A stretch of 8,793 nt of DNA, from positions 1-8,793 of the forward strand of contig JAGZRY010000050.1 in assembly GCA_018381425.1 (NCBI GenBank). The letters run 5' to 3'. Positions 1 through 4,900 of the stretch are shown here, piece after piece. The notes beneath the pieces are model-generated. The model was not told the origin of the DNA. It did no database searches and was given only the letters and a program-made list of their open reading frames with translations. How positions within the stretch are numbered: position 1 is the first letter of the stretch; the number at the start of each line of letters is the position of its first letter. Source of the stretch: Haemophilus parainfluenzae. Its GTDB lineage: Bacteria > Pseudomonadota > Gammaproteobacteria > Enterobacterales > Pasteurellaceae. The position numbers and the translations under genes are program-made.

Positions 1-1
1 C

Positions 2-115
2 GAAAAAGGCATTTTTGATATTAAAGATGCGATCAATTTAGTGGCTGATCGCCTCGCGATTTCTCGCCACACCGTGTATTTGTATATTCGTCAAATCAAA
101 CAAGAGCAAGAGTAA
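2..115 (+). CDS. yheO: YheO-family transcriptional regulator, C-terminal end (partial)
   Basis: Only the last 37 residues are in the window; the frame is open to the left edge and stops with TAA at 113-115. The visible part is a helix-turn-helix: the segments GIFDIKDAINLVADRLAIS and RHTVYLYIRQ match the C-terminal HTH_22 domain of YheO/DauR-type regulators, which also carry an N-terminal PAS-like YheO domain (not visible here). The protein is expected to bind DNA in the cytoplasm. The stop codon shares one base with the tusD start (TAATG), so it is very probably cotranscribed and translationally coupled with tusDCB. A yheO-tusDCB order is also known in enterobacteria and H. influenzae. Its ligand and targets cannot be read from this fragment. 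Confidence 0.85.
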   Translation, partial: EKGIFDIKDAINLVADRLAISRHTVYLYIRQIKQEQE

Positions 116-495
116 TGAACTATGTTCTCGCCGTGAAAAGTCCCGTTTATGGAAAACAAGGGGCTTTTCTTGCCTATCAATTTGCCCAAGCTTTACTCGA
201 AAAAGGGCATGCCATTAGCCAAATTTTCTTTTTCCAAGACGGTGTGAGTAATGGCAATGGCTTAGTTTATCCTGCCAATGATGAATTTAATCTCACGCAA
301 GCTTGGCAAGCCTTTTCAGCGCAGCATCATATCCCTTTGCATTTATGTGTAGCTGCTTCACAACGTCGTGGCGTAGTGGATGCGCTTACGGCAAAAGAGA
401 CTGATAAAACGAATCTTGCAGAAGGTTTTGAGATTACAGGCTTAGGCGAGTTTATGGCGATGGCATTAAAAGCAGATCGGGTGGTAACATTGTGA
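115..495 (+). CDS. tusD: TusD, sulfurtransferase subunit of the TusBCD complex
   Basis: A 126-residue DsrE-family protein, close to the length of E. coli TusD (128). TusBCD accepts persulfide sulfur from TusA and passes it to TusE and MnmA for 2-thiolation of uridine 34 in tRNAs for Lys, Glu and Gln. The active-site cysteine is present: Cys78 in LHLCVAASQRRGVVD, the same position as the catalytic Cys78 of E. coli TusD. The N-terminus (VLAVKSPVYGKQGA) and the FFFQDGV segment are typical of the family. The start ATG overlaps the yheO stop by one base; the ribosome binding site upstream is weak (AAGAG-like), which suggests coupling to yheO translation. The stop TGA overlaps the GTG start of tusC (GTGA, 492-495). 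Confidence 0.95.
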   Translation: MNYVLAVKSPVYGKQGAFLAYQFAQALLEKGHAISQIFFFQDGVSNGNGLVYPANDEFNLTQAWQAFSAQHHIPLHLCVAASQRRGVVDALTAKETDKTNLAEGFEITGLGEFMAMALKADRVVTL

Positions 496-851
496 AGCTA
501 GTATTCTTATTTCGTACCGCACCGCATGGAAACGCGATTTCTCGTGAAGGTTTAGATGCTTTGCTTGCTGCGACAGCATTTTGTAATGAAGAGGAAATCG
601 GTATCTTTTTTATCGATGATGGCGTATTAAATTTACTCGATGGGCAAAATCCTGAGTTATTGTTACAAAAAGACTTTATTCGTACCTTTAAATTATTAGA
701 TTTATACGATATTGAACAGCGCTTTGTTTGTGCCAATTCACTCGACCAATACAATTTGCAAGCTGAACAGCTCATTATTTCTGCTGAAAAAATTGACCGC
801 ACTTCGCTGATCAATAAACTTAGCCAAGCAGAAAAAGTGTTTACGTTTTAA
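492..851 (+). CDS. tusC: TusC, subunit of the TusBCD sulfur-relay complex
   Basis: A 119-residue DsrF-like protein, the same length as E. coli TusC. It is a structural subunit of the cytoplasmic TusBCD hexamer and lacks the catalytic cysteine role of TusD. The family pattern is visible in the N-terminal segment LVFLFRTAPHGNAISREGLD and in the IGIFFIDDGVLNLL strand-turn. The start is GTG at 492, which overlaps the tusD stop by four bases (GTGA), an arrangement that favours reinitiation. An uptake-signal core lies inside the gene at 796-804, near the 3' end, where it encodes Arg-Thr-Ser in DRTSLINK. An antisense open frame over this gene is a shadow. Confidence 0.95.
   Translation: MKLVFLFRTAPHGNAISREGLDALLAATAFCNEEEIGIFFIDDGVLNLLDGQNPELLLQKDFIRTFKLLDLYDIEQRFVCANSLDQYNLQAEQLIISAEKIDRTSLINKLSQAEKVFTF
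796..804 (-). repeat. DNA uptake signal sequence core (in tusC)
   Basis: AAGTGCGGT on the minus strand, followed by CAATTTTTTC, so it has the full AT-rich extension of the Haemophilus uptake signal. It lies within the tusC coding region. Confidence 0.95.
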
Positions 852-859
852 GGAATATT

Positions 860-1147
860 ATGCTTTATACCTTTTCTCAAGCTCATTATTTTGAGACTGA
901 CCTTCAACGTTATTTGACTGAAATCACGGAAAATGATGCGGTGGTTTTATGGCAAGATGGCGTGTTGTTAGCCGTGAAGTATGGGGAAATGCTTACCCAA
1001 TGCAAAGGGCAATGTTTTGTGTTGGAGCAGGATATTTTAGCTAGAAATTTAACCGCACTTTTGTCAGAAAACAATCAAGTGCGGTTAATTTCATTAGCAG
1101 ATTTGGTGGATTTAACAGCTCAATATTCGCCTCAAATTGCCTTATAG
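860..1147 (+). CDS. tusB: TusB, subunit of the TusBCD sulfur-relay complex
   Basis: A 95-residue DsrH-family protein, the same length as E. coli TusB, with the recognisable segments MLYTFSQAHYF, VVLWQDGVLLAV and LEQDILARNLT. It completes the TusBCD complex of tRNA 2-thiouridine synthesis. It starts at ATG 860, eight bases after the tusC stop, with a good ribosome binding site (TAAGGAATATTATG). The 3' third contains two uptake-signal cores in opposite orientation (1052-1060 and 1077-1085) that encode LTAL and QVRL. Its TAG stop at 1145-1147 overlaps by six bases the stop end of the convergent membrane-protein gene, so no dedicated intergenic terminator exists here. In enterobacteria, and as I recall in H. 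influenzae, translation-apparatus genes (rpsL or tuf) lie downstream of tusB; that is not the case here. Confidence 0.93.
   Translation: MLYTFSQAHYFETDLQRYLTEITENDAVVLWQDGVLLAVKYGEMLTQCKGQCFVLEQDILARNLTALLSENNQVRLISLADLVDLTAQYSPQIAL
1049..1088. repeat. Inverted pair of uptake signal sequences, possible terminator
   Basis: Two uptake-signal cores in opposite orientation (1052-1060 minus, 1077-1085 plus) form a perfect 12-base inverted repeat, TTAACCGCACTT at 1049-1060 and AAGTGCGGTTAA at 1077-1088, with a 16-base loop. In Haemophilus such inverted pairs commonly act as intrinsic terminators downstream of genes. Here the pair sits inside the tusB reading frame, 54 bases beyond the stop codon of the convergent minus-strand gene. 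On both strands only short T-rich stretches follow the stem, so terminator strength is uncertain. Confidence 0.75.
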
Positions 1148-1543
1148 TGGGCGTTCTTTAGGTAACAAGAGCGGTAATACCATAACAGAATAAAGTGCCA
1201 AACCTGCGGCCATTAAGCAGGTAATTTCTAATCCTCCTGCGCGCAACCATTCGCCAAATCCCATGTCATTAACGAGTGTGGCATAAAAGAATCCTGCCAC
1301 GACTGTGTAACTAAATCCGATTAATCCTGCAATTAATGCAATAGCTTTCACGTTGTAGCTTGCATAACGGTGAAATGCCGCCCAAAGCGTAATGAGAAAA
1401 GTCGGCATTGCAGCGACAATAAAGACAGAAAGCACCGAGCTCTGAATTTGATCAGTATCATTATTCGAGAATGTTAAGGCAACAGTGCCAATAATTTGAA
1501 TAATCAACGGGAAAAGAATAAATGCTTTAAGATATTTTTTCAT
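1142..1543 (-). CDS. Small inner-membrane protein with four predicted helices, unknown function
   Basis: A 133-residue protein that I do not recognise. It is strongly hydrophobic, with four likely transmembrane helices at about residues 8-24, 37-57, 66-89 and 104-126, a positively charged N-terminus (MKKYLKAF) and a short charged C-terminal tail (PKERPL). No catalytic motif or lipobox is apparent. The start ATG at 1543 has a modest ribosome binding site (GGACATCTC before ATG). A plausible promoter of its own lies in the 67-base gap after yeaK (1574-1602), so it may be transcribed alone as well as by read-through. Its TAA stop overlaps the tusB stop by six bases in a tail-to-tail arrangement. 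The inverted uptake-signal pair inside tusB may serve as its terminator. Confidence 0.8.
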   Translation of the reverse strand: MKKYLKAFILFPLIIQIIGTVALTFSNNDTDQIQSSVLSVFIVAAMPTFLITLWAAFHRYASYNVKAIALIAGLIGFSYTVVAGFFYATLVNDMGFGEWLRAGGLEITCLMAAGLALYSVMVLPLLLPKERPL

Positions 1544-1573
1544 GAGATGTCCAATTAATAGAAAAACGGAAGC

Positions 1574-1602
1574 ATTGTATCAATCAAATGAAAGACAACC
1601 AA
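1574..1602 (-). promoter_or_regulatory. Predicted sigma-70 promoter for the membrane-protein gene
   Basis: On the minus strand, a -35 TTGGTT (1597-1602), a 17-base spacer and a -10 TACAAT (1574-1579). The start of transcription would be near 1567, about 24 bases upstream of the ATG at 1543. It lies in the gap between yeaK and the membrane-protein gene. Confidence 0.5.
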
Positions 1603-1610
1603 TCTTTTCT

Positions 1611-2099
1611 CTATTCGGTTTTTATTACATCCACTAATGTGGGCTGAACGATTGAGGCATAATCTCGTGTATTGAGAATAATAGAGCGTTCTAACGTACC
1701 TGCATTAAATGCTAATTCATCATAACGAGACAGTAAGCTAGGATCAGCAATTAGCAACAAATCAGGATGAAAGCTAAAAGGTGGAATTGCACCAAATACA
1801 CAGTCAGTTAAGGTATCTACTTCTGCAGGGCTGGCAAGCGAGGCTTTCGCGCCACCTAAATAGGCTGCTACTTTATTTAAATCAGATTGTTGATCGGCCG
1901 GCAATATCACTAATACCGCTTGTTTTACGCCATTTCCTTTCACTTTGCATACTAACGCCTTTGCCCCTTGCCCTAATTCTGTACCACGGATTTTAGCCAC
2001 TTCCTCTGATTTTCCTGCAGTGGGATGTTCAACCACGCGATAGCGTGCTTGATGTTTATCTAAAAGTGCGGTCAATTTTTCAAATGTTTTGACAGACAT
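1611..2099 (-). CDS. yeaK: YeaK-like aminoacyl-tRNA deacylase (YbaK/ProX superfamily)
   Basis: A 162-residue cytoplasmic protein of the YbaK/ProXp superfamily, free-standing relatives of the editing domain of prolyl-tRNA synthetase that hydrolyse mischarged aminoacyl-tRNAs in trans. The sequence follows E. coli YeaK rather than YbaK: IRGTELGQGAKALVCKVKGNG (residues about 37-57), ASLASPAEVDTLTDCVFGA and PPFSFHPDLLLIADP are near identical to what I recall of YeaK. Lys47 in GAKALV corresponds to the conserved functional lysine of the superfamily. YeaK relatives are reported to act on serine-mischarged tRNAs; the exact specificity here is inference. The start ATG at 2099 has a good ribosome binding site (AAGGAAACAGC). 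An uptake-signal core near the 5' end encodes Thr-Ala-Leu in KLTALLDK. A hairpin abuts the ribosome binding site upstream. Confidence 0.9.
   Translation of the reverse strand: MSVKTFEKLTALLDKHQARYRVVEHPTAGKSEEVAKIRGTELGQGAKALVCKVKGNGVKQAVLVILPADQQSDLNKVAAYLGGAKASLASPAEVDTLTDCVFGAIPPFSFHPDLLLIADPSLLSRYDELAFNAGTLERSIILNTRDYASIVQPTLVDVIKTE
2064..2072 (+). repeat. DNA uptake signal sequence core (5' end of yeaK)
   Basis: AAGTGCGGT followed by CAATTTTT, the best match to the extended uptake signal in the window. It is read on the minus strand by yeaK as LTALL. Confidence 0.95.
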
Positions 2100-2110
2100 G
2101 CTGTTTCCTT

Positions 2111-2151
2111 AAAGGGGGGATCCTTTAATAAGGATTCGAGCCCCCTTTTTT
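2111..2151. terminator. GC-rich hairpin with T6 tract between yeaK and the gene remnant
   Basis: The outer stem AAAGGGGG (2111-2118) pairs with CCCCCTTT (2141-2148), and an inner stem ATCCT (2120-2124) pairs with AGGAT (2131-2135) around a TTAATA loop. On the plus strand the stem runs into six T residues (2146-2151), the classic intrinsic-terminator form, yet no plus-strand gene ends here. On the minus strand it lies about 24 bases after the stop of the gene remnant and just before the yeaK ribosome binding site, with only three T residues after the stem. It could end the DUF4424 transcript, act in the yeaK leader, or both. Confidence 0.65.
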
Positions 2152-2171
2152 ATGTGAGTACAGGAATAGAT

Positions 2172-2351
2172 CTATTTTTTAGTCTTTTTCTCTTTTACAA
2201 AGTGTTTGCTATCAAAACGATAATAAATGCGTTCAGAGGTCATTTTTCCGTTACCACAGGTCTCTTCAAATCCATGTACGAGCGGGAAGCTAAAGCGGTT
2301 ATTTTTCAAGTCATAATCAAAATAAGCATTTTTATTCCTTGTAAAAGTATA
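2172..2351 (-). pseudogene. Remnant of an unrecognised gene downstream of the DUF4424 gene
   Basis: On the minus strand a frame of 59 codons, ending with TAG at 2172-2174, reads like real protein rather than noise: it includes NAYFDYDLKNNRFSFPLVHG, EETCGNGKMTSERIYYRFDS and a lysine-rich end. It is bounded upstream by TGA at 2352-2354 and has no ATG or GTG at a sensible place. A ribosome-binding-site-like AAGGA followed by ATG at 2329-2327 exists, but that ATG is in another frame and hits TGA after seven codons. The simplest reading is a gene that once followed the DUF4424 gene in an operon and lost its 5' part, including any signal peptide, through deletion or frameshift. I do not recognise the family. 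A plus-strand open frame over the same bases is a shadow. Confidence 0.55.
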
Positions 2352-2369
2352 TCACTTAGTAATAAGTTT

Positions 2370-3365
2370 CTACTCAACAAACCTTGCATCTATACCATAT
2401 AGCACATCTAAATCATGCTGTGGTAAGAAGTCTTTTTCTTTTATTTGATATTGCACAACTTTGTCATTTTGCAGCACTTTTTTCACCTCGCCTTTACCTT
2501 TCCAGCAGAAAGAAACGATCTGTGTCTTGGGTCTTTCAATGGTAAGCGTAAAATCAGCGATAGGTTTTGCCCAGTTTGCACCAGTTTTGAGAATATAACC
2601 TAACTCGTGGTAATATATTCCTTGAGATTTAGCTTTTACTGATTTTTTAAATGCAGGATCAATGCAAAATGTATCTGCAAACTCTTTATAATTGACGAGT
2701 TCAGGAAGCCCCAAACCACCTCCGACTAGAGGGGGATATTCGTGCTGAATTTGAGTAGTTGAATTAGCTTTAAAGGTTTGTTGCCAACTATAAATAATTT
2801 GTCCACCCCAAGTGATATCTTCGCTATCCTCAGAGTCTTTGTATGTGAATTTGGCAAGACGTGGATCCTGACATTTTAAGATTTTTTTATTTGCCGAAGC
2901 AGACTTACGTAACCAAGGCTCCATTAACTCTTCTTCAGTTAAAGCACAAGCACGAAGAATCTCTGTGACATCATGCGAAACCAATTCTTTTTTCTCTTCA
3001 TCATTTGCATTTTTGGTTTCGTAAAAGAACGCACGTACATGAGTAGTCGGTTTGATTTCTTTGCCATTCGCATAAATCTTAAAAGAATTGATTAAACTTT
3101 GGGTGTCAGCAAAATCACCGTAATCGTGCAGCATCACTTCTGGTAATGGGAATAGCACCGTCTCAGTAATGTCTTTATCGGTCAGATTGCGATATTCATA
3201 TTCCACCTTAATTTTATCTTGGCTGATAAATAGGTTTTCTTTTTGCATCGCAATGTGTTCATTCTTAATATATTCCACACCACCAGTAGAGACTGTTCCC
3301 GTACTGTCGTTCGCTTGAGCCATAAATGGAAGACAAAGAATCGTTAAGAGAAGAGACTTTTTCAT
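2370..3365 (-). CDS. DUF4424 family secreted protein
   Basis: A 331-residue protein with a clean Sec signal peptide (MKKSLLLTILCLPFMAQA, cleavage expected after AQA at residue 18), so it is probably periplasmic. The mature part matches the DUF4424 pattern: an N-terminal beta-rich region with VEYEYRNLTDKDI and TETVLFPLPEV (about 54-77), the HEYPPLVGGG segment (208-217) and the C-terminal LGYILKTGANWAKPIADFTL (255-274). The mature chain has four cysteines (140, 165, 234, 287) that could form two disulfides. The biochemical role of the family is unknown to me. The start ATG at 3365 has an AAGGA site nine bases upstream and a good promoter at 3440-3467. It is followed by a gene remnant on the same strand. 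Confidence 0.85.
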   Translation of the reverse strand: MKKSLLLTILCLPFMAQANDSTGTVSTGGVEYIKNEHIAMQKENLFISQDKIKVEYEYRNLTDKDITETVLFPLPEVMLHDYGDFADTQSLINSFKIYANGKEIKPTTHVRAFFYETKNANDEEKKELVSHDVTEILRACALTEEELMEPWLRKSASANKKILKCQDPRLAKFTYKDSEDSEDITWGGQIIYSWQQTFKANSTTQIQHEYPPLVGGGLGLPELVNYKEFADTFCIDPAFKKSVKAKSQGIYYHELGYILKTGANWAKPIADFTLTIERPKTQIVSFCWKGKGEVKKVLQNDKVVQYQIKEKDFLPQHDLDVLYGIDARFVE

Positions 3366-3439
3366 GATTGATGATCCTTGTAAAAAGTGAGAAAAATTTG
3401 ACCGTTTCTAAACCCTTTTGAATTACTAAATATATGGTT

Positions 3440-3467
3440 ATGATACAATTTATTTTCGATAATTCAA
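3440..3467 (-). promoter_or_regulatory. Predicted sigma-70 promoter for the DUF4424 gene
   Basis: On the minus strand, a -35 TTGAAT (3462-3467), a 16-base spacer and a -10 TATCAT (3440-3445), about 70 bases upstream of the DUF4424 start. The whole divergent region 3366-3589 is very AT-rich and holds no gene. Confidence 0.5.
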
Positions 3468-3520
3468 TGCTTTATTAAAATTATCAGGTAAATAACTTTC
3501 TAAAATATTTGGGTGTTTTT

Positions 3521-3550
3521 TTGAAGAAATAAAAAATAGACAAATATATT
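3521..3550 (+). promoter_or_regulatory. Predicted sigma-70 promoter for the endonuclease V homologue
   Basis: A -35 TTGAAG (3521-3526), an 18-base spacer and a -10 TATATT (3545-3550) lie about 40 bases upstream of the ATG at 3590. The short leader has no clear Shine-Dalgarno sequence. Confidence 0.45.
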
Positions 3551-3589
3551 TACGCCCCGTACTATGTTCCTTTTTATTTGGTATCTCTT

Positions 3590-3988
3590 ATGACTCGAAT
3601 TAATCTTGTTCCGCCAGCGGAACTTTGTGATCAGCATCTTTTAGCGGAACATCGTGAATTAACCCGCATTCCTAACGCCGTGGCGAAAGGTAAATTTCAT
3701 TTGAAAGGACAGCCTACGGAATATAAATTAGGTGAAGGGCATGTACGTTTTTTCTTTAATAAATTGGCGTTTTTAAAGAAACGGTATGATGCATTGCATG
3801 CGGAATGTAAGGCGCGAGGCTTTAACGTACAGTATATTTGGAATGAAACGTTACCCGATGATTCAAGTTTATGGTTGGACTATGAAGCCACAGAAGCGGC
3901 GTTACAGATTAATCGTGAACGTATTCAAGAAAGAATGCCATTAAAGGCGAGATTTACACCACACCTTCCAAAGAGTGGTCAAAAATAA
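3590..3988 (+). CDS. pdg: Pyrimidine-dimer DNA glycosylase, T4 endonuclease V (DenV) homologue
   Basis: A 132-residue homologue of phage T4 endonuclease V (138 residues), a glycosylase and AP lyase that cuts DNA at UV-induced cyclobutane pyrimidine dimers. The N-terminal part matches closely: MTRINL, then DQHL at 14-17 and REL at 22-24. After removal of Met, Thr2 gives the N-terminal amine nucleophile; Arg3, Arg22, Glu23 (catalytic acid) and Arg26 are all in register. LGEGHVRFFFNKL and LKKRYDALHAECKARGFN match the T4 middle region. The aromatic WYKYYG segment at the T4 C-terminus is not present. I chose ATG 3590 over the TTG at 3578 because the mechanism requires Thr directly after Met. No good ribosome binding site is visible. 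It is a monocistronic gene between two divergent or convergent neighbours; dimer-repair activity is inferred from homology. Confidence 0.9.
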   Translation: MTRINLVPPAELCDQHLLAEHRELTRIPNAVAKGKFHLKGQPTEYKLGEGHVRFFFNKLAFLKKRYDALHAECKARGFNVQYIWNETLPDDSSLWLDYEATEAALQINRERIQERMPLKARFTPHLPKSGQK

Positions 3989-3996
3989 AGGGGGGG

Positions 3997-4031
3997 TCAC
4001 TTCCCCTGTGGGGAAATTACAGGGGAAGTGA
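3997..4031. terminator. Hairpin between the convergent glycosylase and ABC importer genes
   Basis: A perfect 13-base stem, TCACTTCCCCTGT (3997-4009) against ACAGGGGAAGTGA (4019-4031), with a 9-base loop. It sits 8 bases after the glycosylase stop and 11 bases after the binding-protein stop on the other strand, as expected for a shared terminator. On the minus strand it is followed by C7 and then TTTATTTTT; on the plus strand no T tract follows closely, so it should work better for the ABC operon. Confidence 0.7.
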
Positions 4032-4042
4032 ATGGGGTTAAA

Positions 4043-4900
4043 TTATTTATATTCAACCACGATATCGCTTTCGCTGACGGTATCACCATAAACTGGCAAT
4101 AAAGTTTTTTCGTAAGCTTGTTTTAAACGACCATCTTTGCCTAAGGTTTGGATTTCGTTGTTTAACCAATTTAACAATTCAGGTGCATCTTTGCGAACAG
4201 CTGGCGCAATAACATCTTGATCACCAAAGTTTTTTACGCCCACGGTATAACCTGGATTTTGTTTTGCCCAAGCGAATAAGAAGGTATTGTCGTTAGATAA
4301 GGCATCACCACGACCATCACGTAAAGCTTCAAAGGTTTCGGTATTTTGTTCAAATTTCAATAACTTCACATCTGGATAGTTTTTGGTGAAGAAAATATCA
4401 GCCGTGGTGCCTTTATCTACAATTAAAGTTTTGCCTTTTAATTGTTCAAGATCAGTAATGACTGAGCCATCTTTTGAAACGACACCGAGTGCTACTTTCA
4501 TATATGGATTAGCAAAATCTACCACTTCTTTACGAGCAGGTGTCACAGTAAAGTTAGCTAAGATAATATCAACTTTCTTAGAAAGTAAGTATTCAGCACG
4601 GTTTGCGGCATCCACTAAAACAAACTCTACTTTGTTTTCGTCACCTAATAAGTCTTTACCGATCGCTTTACCAATTTCGACATCAAAGCCTTGGCTTTTA
4701 CCTTGCGCATCCACATAACCAAATGGTGGTTTATCGCTAAATACACCAATGCGCACTTTGCCATCTTTTTGTATTTGCTCAAGGCTTGAGATTGTTTTTG
4801 CTCCGTCTTTAGCTGGTTCTTTATCATTACACGCGGTTAAGCCAAATGCTAAGGTGGCAGTGGCTAAAAGTGCGGTCAATGTTTTAAATGTTTTCTTCAT
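4043..4900 (-). CDS. CjaA-like amino-acid (probably cysteine) binding lipoprotein of an ABC importer
   Basis: A 285-residue extracytoplasmic binding protein (SBP_bac_3 family). It has a lipoprotein signal with lipobox LTAC, so Cys24 is the probable lipidated residue. The mature sequence follows Campylobacter jejuni CjaA, which binds cysteine: IGVFSDKPPFGYVD (51-64), KVDIILANFTVTP (109-121), MKVALGV (134-140), LIVDKGTTAD and DALSNDNTFLFAW. Arg123 and Asp204 occupy the places that usually bind the carboxylate and amine of the amino acid. Start choice: ATG 4900 (MKKTFK) with a GAGGG site; an upstream in-frame ATG at 4921 would spoil the signal peptide. The gene overlaps the ATPase gene by 17 bases. 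Cysteine or cystine as substrate is inference from similarity; another polar amino acid is possible. Confidence 0.88.
   Translation of the reverse strand: MKKTFKTLTALLATATLAFGLTACNDKEPAKDGAKTISSLEQIQKDGKVRIGVFSDKPPFGYVDAQGKSQGFDVEIGKAIGKDLLGDENKVEFVLVDAANRAEYLLSKKVDIILANFTVTPARKEVVDFANPYMKVALGVVSKDGSVITDLEQLKGKTLIVDKGTTADIFFTKNYPDVKLLKFEQNTETFEALRDGRGDALSNDNTFLFAWAKQNPGYTVGVKNFGDQDVIAPAVRKDAPELLNWLNNEIQTLGKDGRLKQAYEKTLLPVYGDTVSESDIVVEYK
4868..4876 (+). repeat. DNA uptake signal sequence core (in the lipoprotein signal region)
   Basis: AAGTGCGGT followed by CAATGTTTT. The binding-protein gene reads it on the minus strand as Thr-Ala-Leu in TLTALLATA, inside the signal peptide. Confidence 0.95.

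Noticed and set aside
2131..2152. GGATTCGAGCCCCC resembles the T-arm and 3' end of a tRNA followed by a T tract.
   Set aside because: No cloverleaf can be built from the upstream bases; the stem pairs instead as a simple two-part hairpin.
2154..2402. 82-residue plus-strand open frame.
   Set aside because: It covers the remnant and the end of the DUF4424 gene on the other strand, and its composition is not protein-like.
3578..3589. TTG start that would add four residues to the glycosylase.
   Set aside because: The catalytic mechanism needs Thr2 at the N-terminus after Met removal, which fixes the start at ATG 3590.
1142..3988. The membrane protein, yeaK, DUF4424 and the glycosylase as a defence or stress island.
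   Set aside because: No integrase, transposase, direct repeats or defence domains are visible, the genes lie in separate units, and yeaK is a housekeeping gene with normal uptake signals.
3990..3996. G7 tract as a phase-variation switch.
   Set aside because: It lies after the stop of the glycosylase gene and outside any promoter spacer, so length changes would have no obvious effect.
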